64,000 nt of DNA from Saxidomus purpurata. Lineage: Eukaryota; Mollusca; Bivalvia; Venerida; Veneridae. Made by a program: the position numbers and the translations under genes. The stretch is taken from positions 30,121,679 to 30,185,678 of the forward strand of contig JAFMSR010000019.1 in assembly GCA_022818135.1 (NCBI GenBank), read 5' to 3'. Below the pieces are notes generated by a model. It had not been told where the DNA came from, did no database searches, and saw nothing but the letters and a program-made list of their open reading frames with translations. This document shows, piece by piece, positions 24,471 to 35,500 of the stretch. Each line of letters opens with the position of its first letter. The first letter of the stretch is position 1.

Positions 24471-24761
24471 TCCTCAAAAACGCTACGCTATGATTTCAGA
24501 AGATCGTGAACTTTAGTCAGATTGAAGGATTGTTAAACTCCGAGGAAAATTAAAGGTAGGCTCGAGTTCACCCGCGTTCCGTGGCATTTTGTCTACATAT
24601 ATGTGATGCAAAATAAACCACCCTACTCTGTTATGTTGTTAAGACGCAAAATCTCCTGCGGAATTTTACCCGAAGGTCACATAATGATAGAACATTTCTA
24701 ATCCTACAAAATATTTTTTAAATCGTATTAATGATTTCTGAGCAGAAGACGACTACCGGTA

Positions 24762-24820
24762 TATGTATAGGTTATTGTATAGGTTATTGTATAGGCTATT
24801 GTATAGGTTATTGTATAGGC
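24762..24820. repeat. 12-base tandem repeat, five copies
   Basis: TGTATAGGTTAT repeated five times with one or two changes. Confidence 0.9.
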
Positions 24821-24939
24821 ATAGGGTTAGGGGAAAGTAGATACGACCATCAAGAGATGAATTGATTAGAGACCCAGAGGTAGTCACTCACGTGTATCGG
24901 TGCTATACACCGGGCGCGTAAAATAACCAATGCTTCTAT

Positions 24940-25052
24940 TCCTAAAAGAGCTAGGGTCTGGTACCCGAATTCCCTCGTATCTGCACCTGTCTCTCTTCAG
25001 TCTTGGTAAATTCACCCAGGTAGATGTCTCTGGGTCGGTCGACTATAAACAA
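24940..25052 (+). mobile_element. SINE 3' portion shared with 39640-39766
   Basis: AAAAGAGCTAGGGTCTGGTA, CTCTTCAGTCTTGG and GGTCGGTCGACTAT all have near-identical counterparts downstream of the SINE head at 39485. This copy has lost its tRNA-like head. Confidence 0.7.
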
Positions 25053-25329
25053 AACAAAAAGATTACAGCCGAATGGGATCTTTGTTGAACGCTCCTTCAG
25101 ATTAATTCCTACGAAATTATATGACAAATGGTTACACAGATGTTTAAAGTTTTTGTTCTATGCATGTATGCAAAACTTGCAGATGCCGCTCCATACGGGC
25201 CGTGTTATGACGAACCCATGTGGGCTAAAGAATCTTGGTAGAGGCTCACATAAGATTTTCAAATGTGACCAGTTGTTTCCGAGGAAAAAGATTTATAAAA
25301 TTTGCTATACAGGCACACAGATAAACTAA

Positions 25330-25690
25330 TCCCTTTCGCTGGGGACCATGTACTTTGACAAGTTAATTGGAAGATCACATTGGATCAATCCCTCTGAACT
25401 TATTTGAAAATGGGACAAACAGACAGGAAGTGTTTTTAAAATGTATGTGTTAGACATAGTCCCGTCTCCATGGAAAGTTATCTTGAAATCAAGCCAATAG
25501 TTTAAGAGTTTTCTTTTTAAAAATCCGACTTCTTTTCAGGTAAGGCCAAGTTTGATCCTAGGGGCATGATTTGAACAAAATTGGTAAAGCACTGCTCAGT
25601 AATGCTACACACTAAATATCAAACTCCATTATTATGCCTTGTAGTTTGGGACAACATTTTTTAAAAGGTTTTCCGTTGGTTTCAACAGTT
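25330..25690 (+). repeat. Diverged units of the 40.6-41.3 kb repeat family
   Basis: Phrases such as GATCCTAGGGGCATGATTTG, AACAAAATTGGTAAAGC and ACACTAAATATCAAACTC line up with the units at 40870-41290, but are much more decayed. Confidence 0.5.
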
Positions 25691-26094
25691 TCGAGAGTTC
25701 TGTATTGGAAAGAAGTGTTTTCACAACTTTGGAAGAGTTTCCATGTCAAGATTCATCAACTTCACTAGGTGGTTTCAGAGAAGATATCGTTAGAATAAAT
25801 GGTAAATGGCCACCGACGGCAAGTGGTCCGAGGCACCCAAGAGAGATAAAACTTTTATTCCTCTATAATTTGTGATTTCGGTAGTATGATATATAATGAA
25901 TCAAGAACTACATGTATTAAAAATGTAACATAAGCCAAATATTTTGGTCAGAAGTACGTATTACGGTATTTCACTGATATAATATCATTCTTTATCTCAG
26001 ATGGATATCTTTCTAGTTAATCCAAACCTACGAAAGAAGCAATATCTTGAGTAATACATAATCACAAATGTTGCTACATTATTTCTTATTTACT
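25691..26094. other. Gene-free stretch
   Basis: Nothing recognised apart from an isolated GGTGGTTTCAGAGAAGAT, a scrap of the same repeat family. Confidence 0.4.
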
Positions 26095-26475
26095 TCATGC
26101 TGGCAGGTTTTTATACATTACTTCATGCTGGCAGGTTTTTATATACATGTATATACATGTATATACACTCCCCAGTGGTGTTTTTGCCACTGACCGTTCC
26201 AAGGCGGTGCCCCCTGTGTTCCTTTAATTGTTCTTTTTCCTCGTGTGTTGCTTTGTGTGCTAGGTGTGCTGGTGGTGGTTTTGTGTGTGCGTGGTTGTGT
26301 GTTGTGTGCGTGTTTGTTGGTGGTGTGCCTTCGGGTGCTGTGGGTTCGTTTTGGGGGGCTGCTTTTGGTCGTGGCTTCCCTTTTTTTTTTTTTTTTACTC
26401 CATGCTGGCAGGTTTTATACATTACTCACTGCTGGCAGGTTTTATACATTACTCACTGCTGGCAGGTTTATAAAA
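26095..26475. repeat. 27-base tandem repeat interrupted by a 245-base GT-rich insert
   Basis: Units like CATGCTGGCAGGTTTTATACA stand at 26095-26145 and again at 26397-26470. Between them is (ACATGTATAT)n, then a block starting CCCCAGTGGTGTTTTTGCC and ending in a run of T (about 26380-26396). Read on the minus strand, the insert begins with the poly-A complement and contains many ACACAC runs. This suggests a retroposed fragment or simple sequence that broke a tandem array. Confidence 0.7.
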
Positions 26476-27867
26476 AACATTGTTACAATTGTATAACCAT
26501 CTTTCTAGCATTAAGGGGTTTAACCTTCTATCACAGCCTATCTAAAAGTATAGGATTAATTTGAAAAATAGATACAATGTATAAAAATCTGTCACACAGT
26601 TCTCTTGTGTACAAAATGTACTTGAACGTTTCAGTGAAGAAAGCTAACACTAGCAGTAATTCGTGTGCAAAAATAAATTATGGTCAAGACAATTCGTTAT
26701 ATTTAGTTACCAATTTCTTCTTGAAATCGTGTTCACCATTAACTCACCATAATGTTTTTTTTAACAAATGTTTACAGACTGAAAAGATGTTCCAAATATG
26801 TAACGGTTTACGTATTTTCTTAACAATAGAAACGATGTCTGTCGATTTTGGCGAACGAAATTGTAGATTTGGCCTGACGTACAGTATTTATTCCAGGCGC
26901 AATATTCAGGTTTTTTGAGTTTGTATTCTAGCGAGTCTGTTAGTTATTAACTAACAGTTAAAGATGTCATGAATTCATGCTGATGACACCAGTAACAGGT
27001 TGCAATTGTCCTTATCTTTAAATGTATGTATACAATGGTAACACATTCTGTTTACGATATCAGCTCCAGGGTAGTTAACATAGGCCATCGCAAACTCCTG
27101 CTTAATAATTTGATCACCTTTCTGTACAAATGGCACCTTTCACTTTAGTTATTTCTGCGCTTGGAAATGATACTGATGTTGGCATATACTTACTTCCAAA
27201 GTAGGAACAGTTTTACTTTTATCCAATCTAGTAAGTACAATATATTGATCGTTACTGTACGTCTACTGTTACGTGCTAGACATTGCTGTTTATTGCTTTC
27301 AGTTGTTACACTGGAATATGATTTTTACAGGTTCTTTTATTATATACAAAGTTGCACCAGAACCTGCATTATGGTTTCGATACTGTACACTTGTCGCGAA
27401 ATGTTATGTATAATGTTTATTATCCCGGTACAGAAACTATATATTTATCCTTTGTTCATTGGCAGTGTTAGCCATGTATCAGATTAATTTCACAACATTA
27501 GCCTTTTAGGTCTTCATTTAAAATGTCTACGACTCTAGCGTTCAAATATTTTGCGACGTCAAAAGTTTAAGACCTTACTGCTCATTAAGTAGCAGGTGTC
27601 TTTGCCGTACAAAAACCGATGACGTCACAGGTTAACGTTGTCAAAGAAGCACATTCATACTCTCGCCACCGTTACGGTAAGCTTGCCTATTCAAAGTCAT
27701 GTTACAAACGCCAATTTTCTCACTTCAATAGAATTGTGTGCTAGCTTAGTTTGGTATGTACACATCAGTTTTTCAAACTACTCATACGGTTTTATGCAGC
27801 TTAGTTCAAAATGCTAGCTATAACATGTTAGTACATGACACCTGAAGAGATTACTTTCACATAGAAT
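26476..27867. other. Gene-free stretch downstream of gene C
   Basis: No exon or element recognised; open frames are short and unsupported. Confidence 0.45.
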
Positions 27868-27870
27868 ATT

Positions 27871-27876
27871 TTTATT
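27871..27876 (-). promoter_or_regulatory. Polyadenylation signal of gene C
   Basis: AATAAA on the minus strand, 19 bases past the stop codon at 27895. Unusually close to the stop, but the only good signal nearby. Confidence 0.5.
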
Positions 27877-27894
27877 TTCAGAAATTGAATTCGT

Positions 27895-29316
27895 TTAAAA
27901 TCCTGGTGATGGACAGCGGAAATGTGCATCCTGCTGTGGCGAAAGGAGAAACGAAGGTGACTGCAGTGGTGGCGACTCTGTCTGTGCGGGCTGTTCAGGC
28001 ACCACGACAGGCACACGGTGATGGTAAGACTTGATTTCCCCTGCGCCGTAAGTGACCACTAGACGTCCGCTAAAGTTGTCGTAAGCAATCAGTCTTGGAC
28101 TCAACAACTCTGATGTCTCTGTTATTACATCTACCAAATTGCAATGCAAGTCGAGAACATGGACGGAGCCATCTTTGCCATTCATAATATAAACGTTGCC
28201 AACATCATCAAGACTGAGGTCGTACGGGTTCACGAGGGGATGCTCTTTTGTGCCTTTATACTCCCTTAAAACATTTCCGGTCGCTTCATGCAAGAAGAAA
28301 ACGGAATGATTTCTCCAGTCTGAGATGATAATTACACCCCGATTGGCCACGAGGTATCTTGGAAATTTAAACAACGGAGTCCCGAGTTGTGGATCATTTT
28401 TAAAAGAGAGAAATGTCTCGCCTTTGAACCCTATAATGTCCACGTGGGACTCCCCGATATCGTTTGATGGCACGGCTGCAATCAAAGTCCCCATCTTCAA
28501 TCCATTGCACAAACCTGCATATCCAAAATAGGTGGGAAAGCTGTTAATCACCTTGGCGACAGTATTTTCTATACTGACTATATATATTTGCCGCGCCTTT
28601 GGCAGTGTTACAGCGTATGAGTTATTTTTGATATCACAAGCACCGTATGGCGAAGCATGAGTGAACAGGAGTTCTGAAAGAAACTGTCCATTATCTGTAA
28701 AGAATTTCAGCTTCTTGTTGCCTTTATCTGAAACGATAATCATATTGTTGACCCAAAGCAGTCCCGTCGGGAAACAAGGATTCATGTCATTTTCCCGTTG
28801 AGATGAAAACGTAAGTGTTAGAACCGCACTCATCCCACAGTCAAGATATTCAATATCTTCAAAATATCCAATATCCATATTCTTCAATACCTCTACGTCA
28901 TCGTCTACTTGCTTAAAAACGGGGGCAACTACAGCTTTCTGTACTGTAGCAAGGCGGTCTTGCAAGGAGTCGTACTTCAGCTTGATAGTCTCCATGGTTA
29001 ATTCATCTCCAGAACCGGAAGTAAGAGCGTCGTCTGCTTGCGATCGAATGGAGCTTAATTCGTTTTGCATTTGTTTTGATGTTTCAAATCTTTTGTTTAA
29101 ACAATCATCAAACTGGGAAAACAAGCTTTCGTTTTTGGCGACGAGAGTTTCTTCTGCTTTTTGTATTGTCGTCTTCATGAGGGACGTTACCTGAAGTATC
29201 TTATTGCGTTCCTGTAAACGTCTATTACTGGAGGCGTGAAGTTGTTCTTCAAGTTTAATGTTGAGATCGTTGACGTCATCATCGAGAAAGTCTAAATTTT
29301 GTCGCAGCTCTTCCAT
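27895..29316 (-). CDS. Gene C: TRIM-like protein with coiled coil and NHL propeller, no RING or B-box
   Basis: An intact 473-codon frame. The ATG at 29316 has a good context (ATCATGG). In-frame TGA lies five codons upstream, after a 3' splice site (CTTTTACAG before 29347), so the coding part is a single exon preceded by a noncoding one. Residues 1-140 are heptad-rich coiled coil. Residues about 175-432 form a beta-propeller of NHL type, seen in blades such as GLLWVNNMIIVSDKGNKKLK, RGVIIISDWRNHSVFFL and GNVYIMNGKDGSVHVLDL. The last 40 residues are Pro/Ser/Gln-rich and disordered. The family resemblance is to TRIM2/TRIM3/TRIM71-like proteins, which are much expanded in bivalves. Those normally add a RING E3-ligase domain and B-boxes; both are missing here. 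It may act as an adaptor or dominant-negative partner rather than a ligase (inference). No nearby RING exon was seen. Confidence 0.88.
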   Translation of the reverse strand: MEELRQNLDFLDDDVNDLNIKLEEQLHASSNRRLQERNKILQVTSLMKTTIQKAEETLVAKNESLFSQFDDCLNKRFETSKQMQNELSSIRSQADDALTSGSGDELTMETIKLKYDSLQDRLATVQKAVVAPVFKQVDDDVEVLKNMDIGYFEDIEYLDCGMSAVLTLTFSSQRENDMNPCFPTGLLWVNNMIIVSDKGNKKLKFFTDNGQFLSELLFTHASPYGACDIKNNSYAVTLPKARQIYIVSIENTVAKVINSFPTYFGYAGLCNGLKMGTLIAAVPSNDIGESHVDIIGFKGETFLSFKNDPQLGTPLFKFPRYLVANRGVIIISDWRNHSVFFLHEATGNVLREYKGTKEHPLVNPYDLSLDDVGNVYIMNGKDGSVHVLDLHCNLVDVITETSELLSPRLIAYDNFSGRLVVTYGAGEIKSYHHRVPVVVPEQPAQTESPPLQSPSFLLSPQQDAHFRCPSPGF

Positions 29317-29513
29317 GATCCTTATTTTTCAATCGCGTGATGACGTTCTGTAAAAGAAAAAAAAAACAGGGCGTTTTAACTTTTAAGATACTAGGTATAC
29401 TGGTAACAGATTTTGTTGCGTATTTAAATGTCACAGTCACAGAAGCACTTTAAATACATCATATAGAAAAATGAATTTACAGATAGACTTATTGTAGAAA
29501 TGTGTTCTATAAT

Positions 29514-29655
29514 GGTATTAATAATGTGATTTCATACTGGCCTTGTTATTTGTCCAAGGGTGGTCGTATTGTCCCTCGCCCTTCGGCCTTGGGTCAATAC
29601 GACCACCCTCGGACAAATAACAAGGCCAATATGAAATCACTTGATTAATGATAAT
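29514..29655. repeat. Near-perfect long palindrome, MITE-like
   Basis: Two arms of about 57 bases mirror each other (GTGATTTCATACTGGCCTTG on the left, CAAGGCCAATATGAAATCAC on the right) around a GCCCTTCGGCC centre. Weaker pairing continues outward (ATTAAT both sides). It lies about 170 bases upstream of the 5' splice-acceptor exon of gene C, inside its presumed first intron. Confidence 0.8.
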
Positions 29656-30294
29656 TTTATTATTCAACTTTGCAATATTTGCTAAAAAACAAGACTATAA
29701 ATGTTCTTGTAACAATAACAATTTATTTGTATTTAACTTAGTAAAATAAGATATCAGCAGGAATTTTCAAACTATCGTTAATTGTATAATTTACGAAATG
29801 GCGTCGTTTAAAAATCTAACGGAAGTGACTTCTCCTTATTGACGGGTCGTACCGATCAAAGCCTCTTTAGAGGATGGTGGACCTAATAAGCACAATTACA
29901 AACAAAAAAATTCTCCGTATTAGCCCTCTCTTTTAAACCAACAGAATGCTTGAATTCCATATTGGCCCTGTTTTCTCGTATTGGCCCTGCTTTTCTCATA
30001 TTGCCTCAATTATGCTTTGTATTAGCTCTACCTGTTTCATATCACGCGCGCAATTGATCTAATACAGTGTGTAATATTGTAAATTTGAATAATAAACATT
30101 GTATATTAAACAGGGAAACAATCTAGCACCGCTGAGGTCTGTGTTCTAAAAGGGATTTACCAGATACTATCAGTAATCTGACTGTATTTTCCCATACATT
30201 TCTTTCAATCTGAATTCAGATACTCCAAATCATGTCTTCTATGAGGCTGAGATCACAGCAGTTCCACCATGTTCTTTGGTTAGACTGTGTACAC

Positions 30295-31413
30295 TATAAC
30301 AAGGGATCTAACTTATATCAAACCTGATAAGTACATCTCGCCAATAAATACCCTGCAGTTTGAGGTCCGTTTAATTAACAGTCAACACTTTGTACGTGGT
30401 GGTAGCTATTATCACATCATTTACGCAAAAACACATGTTTCAACTACTTCCTAACATGGTTGTCCAGCAGCGGGTAATTGCTTCACCAAAAATGCATGTT
30501 AGGGTGTTTCCTTTACAAGGGTTCATTTACTCTCATTGAATAAGTAAACATACATTTCTAACGGAAATATATTACAAATGTATTTCAATCATTTACACTT
30601 TTTGCAAGACAATTAATTATATTTGATTATAAACGTCCGCTTGAAAGACTATTTTCTTTCACTTCTCTTTAAAAACAACACGTTTTTGCTTTTTAATTTT
30701 AACAAACGTCTTATTATCGTCAGTGGCAGGCAAATGGCTGGTAATGAATAAAATCTTTATAAGTTTTTTTATAAATCATGTTAAGGGGTTAGAAATGGAA
30801 TTCATAGCATGCATTTGCTGACTTTCCGTTAGAAAGTGTATCCGATGCACTGTGAGTGGACGAACCCATGTAAATGAAACCTTTAAATGCTTTTCGGTGA
30901 AACAAACCCACGCTGGACCACCACGGGAAATCACCATTGTTTTCAGTTTAGTTATGGTGGCTGTTGTCTGCTATTTCTTTTTTGACTTCGCCGCAAAGAA
31001 AACATGAAAACTCACCAAGTACCTATTTTGTCGTGTTTTCGCCATTTATTTGTCGTGTTTCGCCCCGCCAAGCCAAAAGGCGTTCGTGTTTTCGACTTTT
31101 CGCCCCGTATTAACACCCGCCAAAGAAAAAGTACGTAATGTTTTTGTCTTTTGTTTGTCGTGTTTTCGCCGTTAATCTGTTGTGTTTTCGACCTTTCGTC
31201 CCGCAAAGTCGAAAGGCGAAAACACGACAAAATAGGTACTTCGCACATTTTCATGTTTTCGACTGCCTAAACCCCACATGGCGGTAATCACCCACCATAG
31301 GTAATAGTTACCAGCAAATTATTGAATGTTTAATTAAACGGTGCTCATACTGCAGGACATTTATTGGCGAGGTATAAAGTTCAGGTCAGTTGTGAGTCAG
31401 ATCCCTTGTTATA
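30295..31413. mobile_element. Foldback element, 1.1 kb, with a second foldback nested inside
   Basis: Outer arms: TATAACAAGGGATCT at 30295 and AGATCCCTTGTTATA at 31413, with matching CTCGCCAATAAAT and CCTGCAGT further in (arms of about 130 bases). Inner arms: 31001-31042 and 31213-31256 are inverted copies around GTACCTATTTTGTCGTG. The inner part is a series of TTTTCGCC and GTCGTGTTTTCG motifs. No coding capacity. Ends of TATA type suggest a TA target site. Confidence 0.75.
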
Positions 31414-31687
31414 ATAAAAGAACATGAGTGTGTGTCGAAACCCTGTGCTCGGACAAAAAGACATGAACATGTGTCAAACCCCTGTGCCTCAGACAGACAG
31501 AAGTACTTTTTTTCCTTTTATCACTTAACGTTATTTAAACTATAGAAATATTTTATCTTTTGCAACAACTCTATAAATTGTAAGCATAAAGCTATCTCCC
31601 AAAACAACAGTTCTGTAAACTGATCTTTACATCTTACTGTGATATTTTTTAAAACAAAAATGTTCTACTTGTGAATAAAATATACTA

Positions 31688-32893
31688 AGTTGCAAAAGAA
31701 AGTGTGCCCTTTTTTATATTAAATGTCTCCATATTGATAAACGTATAGGTTACAAATTGCGAACGTAGTACTACATGTCTTTATTGAATTATAAGGAAAC
31801 ACATAACTATGTTTCGCCCAGTAGTGGTGCACAACTGGCCACGGGACTGTGTATTCCCACATGAATACTATTTTATACATGTATCTCTATGATGTATTAC
31901 ATATAGACTTTACATTGGCTTTATACCAAACAATTCTCTGAATGCTTTTTTACATAAACATTCCCTGTTAATAGAATAATACAATACTTTCTTTACTATT
32001 AATACAATAGATGCATTAACTATCGTCTGCATGTATACAAATGTTAAAAATACAAGATACTCCCCATTTTTCTTTATTTATGTTCATATAGGAAAAAAAC
32101 AATATTCTCGAAAAGACGCGACAGGAAAAAACAGAGAATAAACTCTGAAAACCTGATTCCAAAAACAGCCAGCGCTTTTCTCAATGGCGCGTGTGGACTT
32201 CACACAAAAAAATACAATTTTAAATATCATTTGATGTAATTTTTGAAACTTGATGACACATGAGTATTGGGTGTCTACGCTAGAACTGACAAATCTGTCT
32301 AGTACATTTACCTTATCACCTTTACTTTAATCTCATTGGTCAACCTTCTTCATAAACAATTGACTATTGGTCACTCTCTACACACTATCTTACTCTTAGT
32401 GTTTGACCCCATTTGCCTACCAATCGAATCGCTCAGATTTTCAAATAAACGTCTTTTTTTTATATTAAAACTACCTACTGAAACCAATTAAGAGTTCGCT
32501 CTAAATAGAAAGCTCTTTAGCTCCGCCCACAATCACGAACCTACATACACATAAGTCCGTGCTACAATACATGTCGGTGGCTATGCAAAAGGTCAAATGA
32601 GGTTAAAACATTAACGCTCGCTCCCTTTGGGTTTCTTTATTGTTAAAATATGACTTAATAAACTGTAACTTATACTTAGCTTGAGCGGTTCAACTAATCG
32701 TACTATCCCGCGCGGGAAAGTAAATATTATACACTATGTACTTTCGATTGAATGTGCTATCAATGCACATGTAATTGAGCATACATTGCTCTAAATTTTA
32801 ATACCAAACATCATATAATATATAATTATTATGTCTGGTAAAAATAATGTATAAAATCAACAAAAACCTAAGTGCACACTTTCTTTTGCAACA
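31688..32893. mobile_element. TA-flanked non-autonomous element, 1.2 kb
   Basis: Terminal inverted repeats contain TTGCAAAAGAAAGTGTGC on the left and its complement on the right, with TA outside both ends (31686-31687, 32894-32895), as in Tc1/mariner. The 1.2 kb interior has no transposase frame. Confidence 0.75.
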
Positions 32894-32895
32894 TA

Positions 32896-34081
32896 GTTTA
32901 GTAACACGGCTAAAGTATGAGTACATGACTAGTTGTTTAGCCTATGTAGTTCTGCTCTAATTGCTACCGAACACGGCCCCACGGAGGCCTCCGTTATTTA
33001 TTGGGTCGATTGAATTTATTCAATCGTATCCAAAGTTAACAGAGTATTTCAGACATAATGTGTCTTATATCCAATATTGTGTTTGTGATCATAAACTATC
33101 GGAACATCGTAATACGTTATGGAACCACTATATATATATAGGTACTCTTAAATGTTAAATTACAAAACTCGGATTTCGACATAAAAAACAACGATTCTTT
33201 TGTAACTTGGCAACGCCTCTATCATCAAAAGTGCTCGGCCTGACTAGTTGTCATTTCGTGTCTAAAAGATGTGCCGAAACACTAGTCTAAAATACGCCTT
33301 TATGCGTTTAGGTATAAAACTGAAACTTATCAGCAAATTAACTTTACAGAGGCACTTGTAGATGTCTTTTTGAAATATGACAACACATTTTTATGCTTTA
33401 AACACGTTTTAATTGTTGTACTTTATTTAAATGCGTGGTTCGAAAATGGCACGAAAATGTCCGCATTATGCCGAAGTCGGTTCGCACTTGGGTACGAATA
33501 ACTAAGAAATCACATAGATCTACATGTCTTAAATACGATTTTTAAATGTAGACAGAAATGCAATAATCTAAAGGGAAAATCAAATTCGTTTCTCTGGATC
33601 ATGCTGTCATTTACAAAGAACTGATATTAACTCAATATAAATACAAATAGGACTTTATTACTTGTTACGAAATACTACTAGAGTCTAGTATATGTTAAAT
33701 ATGAAAGATTATAGCCTGCTATTAAAACATTCAGTTGTTGTTTTAGACAAGTTTTGAAAATTTAAAACAGCATGGTAGAAAGGCTAGTAATAATAGACCC
33801 AGTATATTGCAATTCGCAGTATTTTGGAAGCACTCACGGAGATAGTTAATGTTAGCTGCAAGTACTTGTTCTACAATTATAGGTACATTGTATATACTGA
33901 ATCAATTTATATCAAAAGATTGATTTATCAATTTTTAGCTTTTTACAGAGGAGCCATTGTCATAACCTTCTTGACGCCAGTCGGCACTGTCGTCTTGAAT
34001 CTGATAAAGCTTTCTTAAAATTCACTTTCTCAGTAACAATTAAAGCCTTGAAACTTCAGACAATTGCTTGGCATCATACAA
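32896..34081. other. Gene-free stretch
   Basis: AT-rich sequence, no exon or element recognised. Confidence 0.45.
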
Positions 34082-34310
34082 TGGCATCTGTGGCCGAGTG
34101 ATTAAGGTCACTGACTGATGTTTACTTGTCCCTCACCGCTGTAGGTTCGTGCCCTACTATGGTCGAATTCTTTTATGTCTAGAAGCTACTCAGGTGCCCG
34201 CTCATGACTGAAATAATGCCCGAATTGGCATCCAGGATCTTCCTTCTCCATGAAAGTCGAAAGTAGCAAAATGACCTTAGCTGCTGAGTGCGACGTTAAA
34301 TCCGAATCAG
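34082..34310 (+). mobile_element. SINE with tRNA-Ser-like head
   Basis: The head carries GTGGCCGAGTGATTAAGG, typical of a tRNA-Ser A box, and a mutated B box (GGTTCGTGCCC). The body continues through GCATCCAGGATCTTCC to GCGACGTTAAATCCGAATCA. Confidence 0.7.
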
Positions 34311-34576
34311 TCAATTGGCACCTTATGGGCATATCCCATAACTTTTGTATGACATTAAAAGTTGTTCAAACTATGAATTTTCAGTTCAGTTTTGTCAAAA
34401 TCCATTTATCAGTTACCATTCACAGCTTAATACTTCATAGAGTAGTTGATCATAGTCACTGAATGCAAAATGTAAGCATATGGGTTCCTATTTCAAAAGT
34501 AAAGTTTACACAAATTGTTATAGGTCAAAATGTGTGGACAGTTGTGTCTCCAGTTTATAACTTTACTCGTGCAAGG

Positions 34577-34654
34577 GTTGTCCTGATATTTACACATGTA
34601 TGTGTACAGTCTGTGTTGTCCTGATATTTACACATGTATGTGTGCAGGCTTTGT
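34577..34654. repeat. Two tandem copies of a 38-base unit
   Basis: GTCCTGATATTTACACATGT and the bases around it are duplicated almost exactly. Confidence 0.9.
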
Positions 34655-35431
34655 TGTTCAGAGACAATCGATCCTCCAGCACTTTCATTCCTTTGATTTC
34701 AATTGCTGTCAATATAAAAAGTTAACGTGCTTCTAAAGCAAATTTATACTGCACTCTAGCTGAAACCTTACAGCACATGATAAAAGGGACAATGGCAATC
34801 TCTACCGATTGTCTGCCAAATGACCGCATACATACCTTGCTGACTCACAAAACCAATTATTACCTTGAAATCTAATTATATGCATATATATATATATATA
34901 TATTACATATTTAAGGTAAAACTTAGAATAAAAGCTCCTACTATGAACAGTGAAGATAAAACATATAGCCTTGCACAAAAAATAAGAAATAATAACTTAC
35001 CTTTAAAGATAAGCGTGCACCCGGCGACAATTGCCTACCTGTGATGAAGCGTTGATTATGCGACCTTGACTAAACTTTAACTACATGTATAAGGATATAA
35101 ATAGTACAGGTATGCATTTAAAGGGATGCAATTCATACACGTATTCGTTACTCGTTTAAACGCAGATACGTGCTACTTTTATACTTAAATAGGCTCTCTT
35201 TATCTGTGCCTGTCTGTCTGTTACTCTAGTGTGGTGATTTAATTCAAAAATATAATATATATTACGTTATAATTATGTTGTTACTTTCCAAAATGGTTTT
35301 ATTTATTATACTTTCTCGACCAGTGATTGATAATATTGATAATAAGACTGAAAACACGGATTAAGCTCGTTTTACTGATGCAAAGTTACGGACTTCATTG
35401 TAATTTGGACAGGAAATGTACAAGTTTATGG
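34655..35431. other. Gene-free stretch with a (TA)n run
   Basis: A (TA)n microsatellite lies at about 34884-34903. Nothing else recognised. Confidence 0.5.
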
Positions 35432-35500
35432 TTTGCTCAATCCGGAGAGCATTTGCACTGTAAGCGTATGGTCACGGGTTCGATCCTTTATCAGAGAACA
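35432..35500 (+). mobile_element. Decayed tRNA-like SINE head
   Basis: Contains CCGGAGAGCATTTGC and a clear B box (GGGTTCGATCC). Its A-box half resembles the head at 53543 (CCGGAGAGCATTCGCC), so both may be one SINE family. Confidence 0.55.

Noticed and set aside
26097..26564. 155-codon Cys/Val-rich frame with a membrane-like look
   Set aside because: It spans the interrupted tandem repeat and GT-rich insert; low complexity explains the hydrophobicity.
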